A stretch of 36,381 nucleotides of DNA from Mycobacterium sp. 1081908.1 (GTDB lineage Bacteria > Actinomycetota > Actinomycetes > Mycobacteriales > Mycobacteriaceae): the NCBI RefSeq assembly GCF_001673535.1, contig NZ_LZLY01000009.1, forward strand, positions 1-36,381, given 5' to 3'. The notes under the pieces are model-generated. The model was not told the origin of the DNA. It did not search any database and saw only the letters and a list, made by a program, of their open reading frames with translations. Position numbers and translations under genes: made by a program. Of the stretch, positions 1 to 9,547 are shown one piece after another. Each line of letters starts with the position of its first letter. Position 1 is the stretch's first letter.

Positions 1-316
1 CCCTTTGCGCTCTGGCTGGTATGGCTGCCCTGACTAGGTGCTTACTGCTGAAGGTAGTCGTTGCGGCGGCGGCGCGCCTGCCCGGGGTCGAGTCCGCTGG
101 TCGTGCGGCCATCGGGCGGTTAAACCCCGGTGAATTCGGGGCGTGACGGGCGTCATATCCCGCGTGAGCGGCGGCGCGTGGCGCTCGCCCTCCGGCCGGC
201 ACGAGCCGCGGCCCGTTCAGGGCTGAAGGCGCTCGACCCGCGCGCCGCCGCCGCAACGACTACCTTCAGCAGTAAGCACCTAGTCAGGGCAGCCATACCA
301 GCCAGAGCGCAAAGGG
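1..316. repeat. Perfect 77-bp inverted repeat upstream of gltA2
   Basis: Bases 1-77 are the exact reverse complement of bases 240-316. The two arms are separated by 162 bases of unique GC-rich sequence. The right arm runs up to the gltA2 Shine-Dalgarno sequence (AAAGGGG, 311-317), so the left arm is an inverted copy of the immediate gltA2 upstream region. Since the left arm begins at base 1, the repeat may continue outside the window. I found no gene in 1-322. The short open frames there are not convincing, and I could not assign a promoter. The gltA2 promoter must lie here or further left. A perfect repeat of this size at the edge of a sequence is often a fold-back assembly or amplification artefact. 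A genuine cruciform-forming repeat is the alternative. Confidence 0.9.
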
Positions 317-322
317 GTTCTC

Positions 323-1604
<1,282 letters not shown>

Positions 1605-1618
<14 letters not shown>

Positions 1619-3170
1619 CCAGCACGGCCATCGCGGCGTTGTGGCCGCCGATTCCCGACACCGCGCCGCCGCGGCGGGCACCAGAGCCGCACAACATAAT
1701 TCGTTCGTGGGCCGTCGCGACACCCCATTGCCGCGCCGGGGTGTCCAGCGGGTCGCCGTCGTCGGCGAATGGCCACGATAGCCCGCCATGGAAGATGTTG
1801 CCCGCCGTCATGCCCAGCGTGCGGTGCAGGTCCAGGGTGGTGGTGGTCTCGATGCAGGGCCGGCCGTGCGCATCACTCATTAGGACGTCCTGAATCGGTT
1901 CGGCCAGAACGGAATTCAGGGACTCCAGCACCGCGTCGGCCAGCCGGTCGCGCAGCGCGCCGTCATACGTGCCGTCGAACAGCGAGTGCGGGGTGTGCAG
2001 GCCGAAAACCGTCATCGTGTGGGCGCCCGAGTCACGCAGGCCGGGCGACAAAATGCTGGGGTCCGTCAGCGAGTGGCAATAGGCCTCGCACGGTAGCGGA
2101 TTGGGGATCTGCCCACCGGCCGCGCGCTGATAGGCGGCGTCCAGTTGGGTCCAGGTCTCGTTGACGTGGAACGTCCCGGCGAACGCCTGCTCGGGTGTGA
2201 CGGCGGGGTCGCGCAACCGGGGCAGCCGGCGCAGCACCATGTTCACCTTGACCTGCGCGCCCTGGGTCGGCGCCGCCGGTCGTTCGCCGAGCAGGCCGAC
2301 CAGGATCGTCGGTGTCACGCCGGCCAGAACGAACCGGCCCCGCACCACGCGCTCGTCGTCGTCGCGGCGGTAGCGCACCCGGCCGTCGGGTTCGACGGCG
2401 AGAACGTCTGCGCCGGTGATGATTTCGGCGCCGTGGCCGGTGGCCGCCGCCGCCAGCCCCTGGGTCAATGAGCCCATCCCGCCGACGGGGACGTCCCAGT
2501 CGCCGGTGCCGCCGCCGAGCACGTGATACAGGAAGCAGACGTTCTGCCGCAGCGACGGGTCGTCGAGGCGGGCGAAGGTGCCGATGAGCGCGTCGGTGGC
2601 GATCACGCCGCGCACCAGGTCGTTACCGACCGCCGCGGCGATGGCGTGGCCGATCGGCTCGTCGACCATCGCGCGCCACGCGGCCGCCGCTCCGGGGTCG
2701 CCGGCGTCGGTGACGTGCCGGCGGGCCTGCTCGCGGGTGCGCAGCGGCTCGAGCAGCGTCGGCCAGAGCCGCTGGGTGACCAGCCGGCAGCGTCGGTAGA
2801 ACGCGGCGAAACGGGGCTCGTCGTCGGCGGCGCCGACGGCGGCGAACTGGCCGGGGCTCCCGATCAGCAGCCCGCTGCGGCCGCCCGTGGCGGGGTCCGG
2901 GGTGTACGACGAGAACCTTCGGCCGGCCAACCGCACGCCGACCCCCAGGTCCTCGACGATGCGGGACGGCAACAGGCTGACCAGATACGAATAGCGCGAC
3001 AGCCGAACGTCGACGCCGTCGAAGGCCCGCACCGACACCGCGGCCCCGCCGACCTGTGCCAGCCGTTCCAGCAACCGCACCCGAAGGCCCGCCCGGGCCA
3101 GGTAGCCGGCCGCGACCAGCCCGTTGTGGCCCCCGCCGACGATGACGACGTCGACCTCCGAAGGGGGCAC
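1605..3170 (-). CDS. FAD-dependent oxidoreductase, phytoene-desaturase-like (Rv0897c-like)
   Basis: This 521-residue protein belongs to the NAD(P)/FAD-dependent amine oxidase and carotenoid desaturase superfamily. The N-terminal Rossmann dinucleotide motif [20 protein letters not shown] (about residues 9-28) is followed by an acidic strand end (LLERL) and VGGAAVS. The C-terminal FAD motif [18 protein letters not shown] lies near residue 490. The substrate is unknown. The M. tuberculosis homologue is annotated only as a probable oxidoreductase, and no carotenoid synthase genes lie beside it here. The ATG start at 3170 is two bases after the stop of the DUF2630 gene, so the two are almost certainly cotranscribed and may be translationally coupled. 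Its 3' end overlaps gltA2. Confidence 0.9.
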
Positions 3171-3172
3171 GC

Positions 3173-3436
3173 TCAGCCCAGGTAGCCCTCGACCTCGTCC
3201 GGCGGGCGCACCTGCGCCGCGCGCGGGTCACCGCCGGTCTCGCGCAGCGCCCGGCGCTGGCGCAGCAGGTCCCAGCACTGGTCGAGTTCGACCTCGAGCC
3301 GGCGCAGGCGGTCGTGCTCCTCCTCCGTGCTGATCTCGCCGTGCTGCAGCTGCGCCCGCAGGGTCTTCTCCTCTGCGACCAGCCCGCGGATGTGTGCCAG
3401 GGTTTCGCTGTCGGTCGGTTTGTTGCCGTTGGCCAT
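3173..3436 (-). CDS. DUF2630 small helical protein (Rv0898c-like)
   Basis: This is an 87-residue acidic and basic helical protein. The ATG at 3436 gives MANGNKPTDSETLAHIRGLV, which matches the usual start of the DUF2630 family, while longer open sequence upstream would run into the arfA promoter region. A long charged helix (about residues 10-65, with EEEHDRLRRLEVELDQCWDLL) suggests a coiled coil. The tail is PPDEVEGYLG. The function is unknown. It heads a two-gene minus-strand operon with the FAD oxidoreductase and diverges from arfA, leaving 107 bp for both promoters. The family assignment is confident and the role is not known. Confidence 0.88.
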   Translation of the reverse strand: MANGNKPTDSETLAHIRGLVAEEKTLRAQLQHGEISTEEEHDRLRRLEVELDQCWDLLRQRRALRETGGDPRAAQVRPPDEVEGYLG

Positions 3437-3543
3437 GGGTCCAGTGTGCCCGACTTGGCAGGCGTTGCCGCGCCGACTGGGTAGGCTGCATATCGCCTGC
3501 AAGATGGAAACGTCGGGGGAGCGAACCGAGGGGAGACGCAAAA

Positions 3544-4518
3544 GTGGGGGTAGGCACGGGTTTGCGGCATGCGCCCGCAAGCACCGACTCGGCGCCGGCG
3601 CCGGGGATTCACCGGCCGGCGGCCGGCCTTCCCTGGCTGATCGCCGTGGCGGTAATTCCGTTGCTGATAGCTGCGATCGGCTACGGCGCGTTCGATCAAC
3701 CGCGGCCCGCCCGCGTCCCGGTGGCGGCGCCTGCGACGTCGAGCGCGACCGGCGCTCCCAAGCTGTCCCTGGCGCCGTTGTCAATTACCCGCAAAGGCAA
3801 CGACTTCACGCTCGTCGGCGACTTTCCCGACGACTCCGCCAAAGCGGACCTGCTGAAGGCCCTCGGCGGCTCGCTGCCGCCGGGCGGCAACGTCATCGAC
3901 CAGATCCACATCAATCCCAATATCGACGCGCTCGATTTCTCAAAGGCCGCACCGATATTCAAGGCCGGCGCCTCGATTCCCGATTTCAGCCTCGTGGTCA
4001 ACGGGGACACGATCACCCTCGCGGGAACCGCGGGGTCGCAGGACCAGAAGAACGCCGTCAGTCAGGAGGCGGCGCGCACCTGGTCCACCCTGAACGTCGT
4101 TGACAAACTTGTGGTTAACGGGCCGGTCCTGCCGCCACCGCCGCCCGGCGCGGGGCAATGCGCCGATCTGCAGTCGGCGATCAATGCCGTGACGGGTGGG
4201 CCGATTACGTTCGCCAACGACGGGTTCAGCCTGACCCCGGTCGACAACCAGATCCTGATTCAGGTGTCCGGCAGGCTCAAGGCCTGCCCGGCCGCACATG
4301 CGACGATCAGCGGCTTCAGCGACAATTCCGGCGTCGAGGCGATCAACGTCGCGTTGAGCAGCCAGCGGGCCCAGCGGGTGGCCGACTTCCTGGTCGCCAA
4401 CGGCGTCGCGGGCACCATGCTGGTCATCAAGGGCCTCGGCTCGGTCAATCCCGTCGCCTCCAACGACACGGTCGAGGGTCGCGCCAAGAACCGTCGCGTT
4501 GAAATCGTTGTGAGCTAA
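3544..4518 (+). CDS. arfA: Peptidoglycan-binding OmpA-like membrane protein ArfA (OmpATb)
   Basis: The product is 324 residues. It has a short cytoplasmic N-terminus, one membrane segment (WLIAVAVIPLLIAAIGYGAF, about residues 31-50), a BON-like central domain (about 75-195) and a C-terminal OmpA-like peptidoglycan-binding domain (about 205-324). The latter contains NVALSSQRAQRVADFLVANG and ends GRAKNRRVEIVVS. In M. tuberculosis Rv0899 is part of the arfABC operon, needed for rapid ammonia secretion and growth at acid pH. Whether it forms a true pore is disputed. I chose GTG 3544 because GAGGGGAG lies about eight bases upstream and because the 326-residue homologue starts here. An upstream start at 3394 would overlap the divergent DUF2630 gene. 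It is followed by arfB after 11 bases. Confidence 0.93.
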   Translation: MGVGTGLRHAPASTDSAPAPGIHRPAAGLPWLIAVAVIPLLIAAIGYGAFDQPRPARVPVAAPATSSATGAPKLSLAPLSITRKGNDFTLVGDFPDDSAKADLLKALGGSLPPGGNVIDQIHINPNIDALDFSKAAPIFKAGASIPDFSLVVNGDTITLAGTAGSQDQKNAVSQEAARTWSTLNVVDKLVVNGPVLPPPPPGAGQCADLQSAINAVTGGPITFANDGFSLTPVDNQILIQVSGRLKACPAAHATISGFSDNSGVEAINVALSSQRAQRVADFLVANGVAGTMLVIKGLGSVNPVASNDTVEGRAKNRRVEIVVS

Positions 4519-4529
4519 GGAGATCGAGC

Positions 4530-4679
4530 ATGGATTTCGTGATCCAGTGGCTGTGGTACCTGCTCGCTTTCCTGGCGGGCTCGGCCGTTGCCCGCGTGAT
4601 CGCCAACATCTTGAACAAGCGTGTCATCGTTGAGGAAATCCCCGTCGTTGCGAGCCCGCATGAGATGGGCGACGAGTGA
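4530..4679 (+). CDS. arfB: Small membrane protein ArfB
   Basis: This 49-residue protein has one N-terminal membrane helix (WLWYLLAFLAGSAVARVIAN, about residues 7-26) followed by a short basic stretch (LNKR) and an acidic tail ending HEMGDE. Length, position and the start MDFVIQW match Rv0900. It lies 11 bases after arfA with AAGGAGA as ribosome binding site, the first two bases of which belong to the arfA stop codon. Its TGA shares one base with the arfC ATG. In M. tuberculosis it works with ArfA and ArfC in ammonia release and acid adaptation, with unknown biochemistry. Confidence 0.88.
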   Translation: MDFVIQWLWYLLAFLAGSAVARVIANILNKRVIVEEIPVVASPHEMGDE

Positions 4680-6154
4680 TGGACCACGTGCACTGGTGGA
4701 TGTTCGCCCTGGCGTTCGTGATGGGGGTGGTGTTGACGGTCGCGTTGACGTTGCGCCCCGTCAAACGTCAGGTGCCGGTGGTGGTGCCGATCGACCACTC
4801 GCCGGCGCCGGAGCCCGAGCCCGAGCCCCAGCCCGAGCCGCCGACGACCGCGGTCCCCGCCGAGCCAGAGGCGCTCGCGGGCGCCGACGAGCGGCCGACG
4901 ATAACGATCCATGACCTGTTGATGACGAAGCCCCCCGCCGCGGAAGAGCCTGAGACGACGCAGGTTCCGGCCGCTGAAGAGCCGCCGACCGAGGTGGACC
5001 CCGTCGAACAACCGCCCGAGGCGACGGAGGATCCGCCTGCGGACGAGCCGGTGCCGGAGGCCGAGCCCGAGCCGCCGACGACCGCGGTCCCCGCCGAGCC
5101 AGAGGCGCTCGCGGGCGCCGACGAGCGGCCGACGATCACGATCCATGACTTGTTGGTGACGAAGCCCCGCGTCGCGGAAGAGCCTGAGACGACGCAGGTT
5201 CCGGCCGCCGCTGAAGAGCCGCCGACCGAGGTGGTTCCCGTCGAGCAACCGCCCGAGGCGACGGAGGATCCGCCCGCAAACGAGCCGCCGACCGCGGCCC
5301 CGGCCGCGGAAGAATCACCCACGCCGGCCCGATCCTTCCGGAGGTTCCTGCCGAAGCGGGCGCGGACCGTCGAAGACCCGCCGACGGAAATTCTCCCGAT
5401 CGATCGGCTGGCCGAGCTCGCGGAGCTTCCCGTCGAGCCGGAGCCCACGGGCCCGGAGATTCCCGCCGACCAACAGCCGACCGTCATGATCCCGGTCGAG
5501 CCGGAGCCCGAGACGACGCAGATTCCCGTCGACCAGGAACCGCCGACCGCCATGATCCCCGTCGAACCGGAGCCCGAGACGACGGAGATTGCCGTCGCCC
5601 CGGAGCCGCCGGCTGCCCCGACCGAAGAGCCACGCAAGACCGGGCTTTCGTTCCTTCGGAGATTCTTTCCCACGCGGGAACCGGCGCCCGAGAAGCCGTC
5701 GACGGGCAAGCGACCGGCGGCGAAAAAAGCCCCCGCGAAGAAGGCCCGCCCGGGCGCTAAGGGGTCGCCGCCGAAGAAGATTCCGGCCGGCAAGAAGCCG
5801 CCGCCGCGAAAGGTTCCGCCGGGCAAGAAGCCGCCGGGCGCCAAGGCGCGGCCGGCGAAGCAGGCCCCCGCCGCCAAACAGCCGCCTGCCAAGAAGACAC
5901 CGGGGGCGCACGAAACGCCCACCAAGTGGATCCCCGTGTTGCCGTACGAGCCCTACGGCCCGGGTTCCGCTCGCGCCACGCCTGACGGCGGCGGACCGGC
6001 GGGATGGCTGGTGAAGGGTCGCTCGGATACCCGGCTCTACTACACCCCCGACGACCCGGCCTACGACCCGACCGTCGCGCAGGTGTGGTTCAAGGACGAG
6101 GACGCCGCCGCGCGGGCCTGTTTCACGCCATGGCGCAAGAGCTCGAGGAAGTAA
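4679..6154 (+). CDS. arfC: Expanded ArfC-like membrane protein with repeat-rich linker
   Basis: The N-terminus MDHVHWWMFALAFVMGVVLT (one membrane helix) and the C-terminus from about residue 418 (IPVLPYEPYGPGSARA, WLVKGRSDTRLYYTPDDPAY, TVAQVWFKDEDAAARACFTP) match ArfC (Rv0901). Here the protein is 491 residues against about 175 in M. tuberculosis. The extra length is a Pro/Glu/Thr-rich linker with a tandem repeat of about 78 residues. It also has a second short repeat family (VEPEPETTQI and variants) and two basic patches (RSFRRFLPKR and LSFLRRFFPTR). The last part is a Lys/Pro/Ala-rich tract (about 340-415) like histone H1 or HupB tails. ATG 4679 overlaps the arfB stop by one base, and GTG 4676 is an alternative. 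The C-terminal domain may bind cell-wall or cytoplasmic partners, with the linker as a spacer. This last point is inference. Confidence 0.87.
   Translation: MDHVHWWMFALAFVMGVVLTVALTLRPVKRQVPVVVPIDHSPAPEPEPEPQPEPPTTAVPAEPEALAGADERPTITIHDLLMTKPPAAEEPETTQVPAAEEPPTEVDPVEQPPEATEDPPADEPVPEAEPEPPTTAVPAEPEALAGADERPTITIHDLLVTKPRVAEEPETTQVPAAAEEPPTEVVPVEQPPEATEDPPANEPPTAAPAAEESPTPARSFRRFLPKRARTVEDPPTEILPIDRLAELAELPVEPEPTGPEIPADQQPTVMIPVEPEPETTQIPVDQEPPTAMIPVEPEPETTEIAVAPEPPAAPTEEPRKTGLSFLRRFFPTREPAPEKPSTGKRPAAKKAPAKKARPGAKGSPPKKIPAGKKPPPRKVPPGKKPPGAKARPAKQAPAAKQPPAKKTPGAHETPTKWIPVLPYEPYGPGSARATPDGGGPAGWLVKGRSDTRLYYTPDDPAYDPTVAQVWFKDEDAAARACFTPWRKSSRK
4835..5288 (+). repeat. In-frame tandem repeat inside arfC, 234-bp spacing
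   Basis: The segment beginning at 4835 recurs at 5069. About the first 68 bases are identical, and the rest of the roughly 225-bp unit is very similar. Both encode PTTAVPAEPEALAGADERPT followed by ITIHDLL, then AEEPETTQVPA and PPEATEDPPA. The second copy carries one extra alanine codon. High nucleotide identity points to recent duplication by slippage or recombination, so copy number may vary between strains and may be collapsed in short-read assemblies. Confidence 0.9.
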
Positions 6155-6159
6155 CCGAT

Positions 6160-7500
6160 CTAGGTCGGGGCGGGGATCCGCAGCAGTAGCCGCGCGCCGC
6201 CCAGCGGGCTGTCCTCCAGCGAGGCCGTCCCACCGTGCAGGTGCGCCTGCTGGGCCACCAACGCCAGCCCCAGGCCCGATCCCGAATGCGAGGCCGTCGA
6301 CCCGCGCGAGAACCGCTCGAACACCACCTGGCGCTCGGACTCCGGAATCCCGCAGCCGTTGTCGTCGACGGCGATTTCCACCCCGGCGCGCGAACTGACC
6401 GCCGACAGCCGGACCCGGCTGGCGCCGCCGTGTTTGACGGCGTTGGCGATCGCGTTGTCGACGGCGAGGCGCAACCCGGCGGGCAGGCCGACGATGATGC
6501 AGGTCGGCGAGGGCACCAGCGAGACGTCGAGGTGGGGGTAGACCCGCATGGCGTCGTGCGCCGCGCGGTCGAGCAGCTCGGTGATATCGACCGGCACGTG
6601 ATCGTCCGACGTCGAAAGGTCGCCCTGGGCCAGCCGCTCCAGCGCGCTCAACGTCGCCTCGATCCGCGACTGGGTGCGGATGACGTCGTTGAGAACCTCT
6701 TTGCGTTGGTCGTCGGTCATGTCCAGGGTGGAGAGCACCTCGAGGTTGGTGCGCATCGCCGTCAGCGGGGTGCGCAGCTCGTGGGAGGACACCGCCGCGA
6801 AGTCGCGGGCCGATTCGAGCGCCTCCTTGGTCCGGTTCTGCTCGTCCCAGATGCGCTGCAGCATCCCCCGCATCGCCTCGGCGATCTCGACGGCTTCGCT
6901 GGCGCCGTGCACTTCGACCCGCGGCGCCTCGTCTCCGGCGTCGATCGACCGGGTCTGCTGGGCGAGCTGTTTGAACGGGCGCACCGCGAACGCGGCCAGC
7001 AGCCAGGCGAACACGGCCGCCGCCCCGATGGCGAATCCGCAGATCAGCATGACCCGGCGGTGCAGGTTGTTGGTCTCGGCCAGGGTGGCGTCGTACGTCG
7101 CGCCGACGGCGAGCGAACTCGGTCCCGGCCCGGGTATCTCCACCGTCCGGACCCGGTAGCGCACCCCGTTGACGTAGGTGTCGCCGTAGTCGACGTCGAG
7201 TTTGGGCAGCGTGACGTCGGAATTCGACTTGACCAGGTTTCCGCGGCGGATCGTCATGATCGCGTCGCGGTCGTTCGGGGAACGCGGGATTTCGTCGAGA
7301 CCGCGCGGCAGGAAGGGGATCGCGAAACCCGCGGCCTCGTCGAGCCGGCGGTCCAGCCGTTCCTTGCGGTCGTTGGTGATGCCGACCCAGACGACGGCGC
7401 CGACGATGAGCACCGGAATCGCCGCACCGATGGCCGTCGCGAGCACTACCCGGGTCCGCAGCGAGGGCGTACGGGCAAAAATCCGGGACAGGATGTTCAT
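6160..7500 (-). CDS. prrB: Sensor histidine kinase PrrB
   Basis: This is a 446-residue membrane kinase. TM1 is at about 19-41 and an extracytoplasmic sensor region at about 45-148. TM2 is at about 149-173, followed by a HAMP region. The dimerisation/phosphoacceptor box is SSHELRTPL with His240. The ATPase domain has the N box VDNAIANAVKHGG (347-359), G1 DDNGCGIP (379-386) and G2 GSGLGLAL (407-414). It autophosphorylates and signals to PrrA, encoded immediately upstream with a 26-base gap. PrrAB is essential in M. tuberculosis and is linked to early intracellular adaptation, nitrogen and redox control. ATG 7500 gives MNILSRIFARTP as in the homologue. The gene converges on arfC with a five-base gap. 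All catalytic motifs are intact. Confidence 0.96.
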   Translation of the reverse strand: MNILSRIFARTPSLRTRVVLATAIGAAIPVLIVGAVVWVGITNDRKERLDRRLDEAAGFAIPFLPRGLDEIPRSPNDRDAIMTIRRGNLVKSNSDVTLPKLDVDYGDTYVNGVRYRVRTVEIPGPGPSSLAVGATYDATLAETNNLHRRVMLICGFAIGAAAVFAWLLAAFAVRPFKQLAQQTRSIDAGDEAPRVEVHGASEAVEIAEAMRGMLQRIWDEQNRTKEALESARDFAAVSSHELRTPLTAMRTNLEVLSTLDMTDDQRKEVLNDVIRTQSRIEATLSALERLAQGDLSTSDDHVPVDITELLDRAAHDAMRVYPHLDVSLVPSPTCIIVGLPAGLRLAVDNAIANAVKHGGASRVRLSAVSSRAGVEIAVDDNGCGIPESERQVVFERFSRGSTASHSGSGLGLALVAQQAHLHGGTASLEDSPLGGARLLLRIPAPT

Positions 7501-7526
7501 GACTGTGTCACCTGTTCACAGCATGG

Positions 7527-8237
7527 CTACTGCATTCGCAGCACGAACCCGACTCCGCGGACGGTGTGCAGCAGCCGGGGACCACCGTTGGCTTCCAGCT
7601 TGCGACGCAGGTACCCGATGAATACGTCGACGACGTTGGTGTCTGCCGCGAAGTCATAGCCCCACACCAGCTCCAGCAGCTGCGCGCGGGACAGTACCGC
7701 GGTCTTGTGCTCGGCCAGCACCGCGAGCAGGTCGAACTCGCGCTTGGTCAGGTCGACATCGACGCCGTTGACCCGAGCGCGCCGCCCCGGGATGTCCACC
7801 TCCAGCGGCCCGACCGTGATGGTTTCGGAGGAGGAGGTCGCGGTGGAGCCGCGGCGGCGCAGCAGCGCCTTGACCCGTGCGACCAGCTCGGCCAGCACGA
7901 ACGGCTTGACCAGGTAGTCGTCGGCGCCGGCCTCCAGCCCCGCCACCCGGTCGTCGACCGAGCTGCGGGCGGACAGGACGCAGACCGGAACGTCGTTGTC
8001 CATGGCCCGCAACGCCGTCACGACGCTGACGCCGTCCAGCACGGGCATGTTGATGTCGAGCACGATCGCGTCCGGGCGCGTCTCGGTGGCGCTACGCAAG
8101 GCCTCGGCGCCGTCGACCGCCGTCGACACCTCGAACCCGGACAGCCGCAGGCCACGTTCCAGCGAGGCGAGGACGTCGGAGTCGTCGTCGACGACCAATA
8201 CCCGGGGCGAGGTGGCACCAGTGTCCATGCCGCCCAT
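7527..8237 (-). CDS. prrA: OmpR-family response regulator PrrA
   Basis: This is a 236-residue regulator. The receiver domain (about 11-125) carries the acidic pocket VVDDD, the phosphoacceptor Asp61 in VLDINMP, and the conserved Lys in YLVKPF. The C-terminal winged-helix DNA-binding domain (about 140-236) contains [15 protein letters not shown] and [15 protein letters not shown]. It accepts phosphate from PrrB and controls transcription. The sequence is almost identical to my recollection of Rv0903c, including the start MGGMDTG, so it is under strong constraint. ATG 8228, nine bases downstream, is a possible alternative start. It precedes prrB in a two-gene operon. Confidence 0.97.
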   Translation of the reverse strand: MGGMDTGATSPRVLVVDDDSDVLASLERGLRLSGFEVSTAVDGAEALRSATETRPDAIVLDINMPVLDGVSVVTALRAMDNDVPVCVLSARSSVDDRVAGLEAGADDYLVKPFVLAELVARVKALLRRRGSTATSSSETITVGPLEVDIPGRRARVNGVDVDLTKREFDLLAVLAEHKTAVLSRAQLLELVWGYDFAADTNVVDVFIGYLRRKLEANGGPRLLHTVRGVGFVLRMQ

Positions 8238-8306
8238 CTTGCCTGATTGTCCGCGGTGGCGGTGGGAGGCGCGGCTCGGGCGCCAGCAGCCCCCAGCTCG
8301 CCGAAA

Positions 8307-9446
8307 TCACCGGCGGTTCAGGCCGCTGAGCTGAACCGCGAGCTGCCGTCGCACGGCGGGGACGCTACCGGCCAGGCGTATTCCGGAGTTGCGGATCGGG
8401 CGCATCGGTCGTGGCAGGGTGGCCATTCGGGTCAGGCGCCCGGTCAGTTTCAGCACCTGCTCGGCCCACCGGCGCTGGTTGGTGGCGTAGGCGTCCAACG
8501 CGGTGTCGGAGCCGCCGCCCAGCACGTGGGCGAGCGCGCCGGCCAGTGAGATCGCGTCGGTGATCCCGAGGTTCATGCCCTGGCCCCCGGCGGGGCTGTG
8601 CACGTGGGCGGCGTCGCCGGCCAGCAACAGTCGACCGGCCCGGTAGGTGTCCGCGACGCGGTGGTGGATGTGGAACCGCGTCCCCCACAGCAGCTCGTTG
8701 ACCACCAACTCGCCGGGCCCGAAGGCGCGGGAATCCAGCAGCGCCTGCACGAATTCCACCGACGGCGTCTTCGGCGCGTCCGCGGCCGGCGCGACGATGC
8801 GGTAGATGTCGCCGGGCAGCGGCGCCACCACGGTCAGGCCTTCCGTGGCGTAGAACAGGATCACCTCGTCGCGGGGCGCCCCGCCGGTCAGCCGGACGTC
8901 AGCCAGTGCGAACGACTCGGCGAATTCGCTTCCCGTGAAACCGATTCCGGCCTGTTCGCGCACCGTGCTGTGCATGCCGTCGGCGCCGACGACGTAGCCC
9001 GCCCGGATGGTGTCGCCGTCGTCGAAGGTGGCGGTGACGCCGTCTGCGTCCGGGGCGAGGCGGCTCAGGGACTTGGGCCGGACCACCTGACCGCCCAGTT
9101 CGTGCAGCCGCTGCAGCAGCAGCCGCTCGGTGTCGGCCTGGGAGAGCATCAGGCTGTAGGGATACTTCGTCGGCAGCTCGCTGAAGTCGACCGGGATCAG
9201 GATTTGCCGGCCCGCGCGCATGGTGAATCGCGGCGCGATCAGCCCCTCTTTGACCATCCGGCGCGCCACGTCAACCTCTTCGAGCACCTCGAGCGTGCGG
9301 GCGTTCACGACGGCCGCGCGGGTGGTGTTCTGCCCCTCGGCCAACGCGTCCACCACGACCGCGTGGACCCCCTTGGCGATCAGGGAAGCGCCCAATGCGA
9401 GGCCGGTGGGGCCGGCGCCTACCACCAGGACGTCGGTGTCGTTCAC
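8307..9446 (-). CDS. FAD-binding aromatic-type monooxygenase
   Basis: This 379-residue flavoprotein resembles class A hydroxylases (PheA/TfdB/UbiH type). Its motifs are the GxGxxG Rossmann motif LVVGAGPTGLALGASL (about 6-21), the DG motif VVGADGMHSTVREQAG and the GD motif LLLAGDAAHVHSPAGGQGMN. It is shorter than phenol hydroxylases, which carry a C-terminal thioredoxin-like domain, and so resembles the compact forms. Such enzymes use NAD(P)H and O2 to hydroxylate aromatic or polyketide-like substrates. The substrate here is unknown. GTG 9446 has GAGAGGAG upstream. It is divergent from a TetR gene, with two palindromes between them, so it is probably substrate-induced. In H37Rv prrA and accD3 are adjacent, so this pair looks like an insertion. 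Confidence 0.88.
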   Translation of the reverse strand: MNDTDVLVVGAGPTGLALGASLIAKGVHAVVVDALAEGQNTTRAAVVNARTLEVLEEVDVARRMVKEGLIAPRFTMRAGRQILIPVDFSELPTKYPYSLMLSQADTERLLLQRLHELGGQVVRPKSLSRLAPDADGVTATFDDGDTIRAGYVVGADGMHSTVREQAGIGFTGSEFAESFALADVRLTGGAPRDEVILFYATEGLTVVAPLPGDIYRIVAPAADAPKTPSVEFVQALLDSRAFGPGELVVNELLWGTRFHIHHRVADTYRAGRLLLAGDAAHVHSPAGGQGMNLGITDAISLAGALAHVLGGGSDTALDAYATNQRRWAEQVLKLTGRLTRMATLPRPMRPIRNSGIRLAGSVPAVRRQLAVQLSGLNRR

Positions 9447-9469
9447 GGTTGGCTCCTCTCTTGTCGTAA

Positions 9470-9485
9470 GTCAACGCTTGTTGAC
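9470..9485. promoter_or_regulatory. Palindromic operator 1 for the divergent TetR regulator
   Basis: GTCAACGCTTGTTGAC is a perfect 6-bp inverted repeat (GTCAAC/GTTGAC) with a 4-base spacer. It lies 24 bases before the monooxygenase start codon, between its promoter region and its ribosome binding site. A second copy of the same architecture lies at 9518-9533. Binding by the neighbouring TetR protein is inferred from position and symmetry. Confidence 0.75.
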
Positions 9486-9517
9486 ATAGCTCCATGTTGG
9501 CGTGCCGGACGCGCAAT

Positions 9518-9533
9518 GTCAACAGTTGTTGAC
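9518..9533. promoter_or_regulatory. Palindromic operator 2 for the divergent TetR regulator
   Basis: GTCAACAGTTGTTGAC has the same GTCAAC-N4-GTTGAC structure as operator 1, centred 48 bp away. A third single GTTGAC half-site follows at 9542-9547, touching the TetR start codon. Operator 2 would cover the spacer upstream of the TetR -10 element (9535-9540), which fits autorepression. Confidence 0.75.
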
Positions 9534-9534
9534 C

Positions 9535-9540
9535 TACAAT
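9535..9540 (+). promoter_or_regulatory. Probable -10 element of the TetR gene, leaderless start
   Basis: TACAAT lies seven bases before the ATG at 9548. A transcript starting about seven bases after the hexamer would begin at or next to the start codon. No Shine-Dalgarno sequence precedes the ATG, so a leaderless mRNA, common in mycobacteria, is likely. The -35 region is overlapped by operator 2. Confidence 0.5.
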
Positions 9541-9547
9541 TGTTGAC

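Noticed and set aside
3394..3543. Upstream extension of arfA
   Set aside because: It would cover the DUF2630 promoter and 5' end. The residues are Arg/Cys/Trp-rich, and the GTG at 3544 has a strong ribosome binding site and the expected length.
4445..5925. Long minus-strand frames opposite arfC
   Set aside because: They are low-complexity shadows created by the repeat-rich linker. The plus-strand frame has conserved ends matching ArfC.
8307..9446. Assigning the monooxygenase to a named drug-inactivating enzyme such as a rifampicin monooxygenase
   Set aside because: Only the general flavin hydroxylase motifs are visible. The protein is shorter than those enzymes and no substrate-specific signature can be read.
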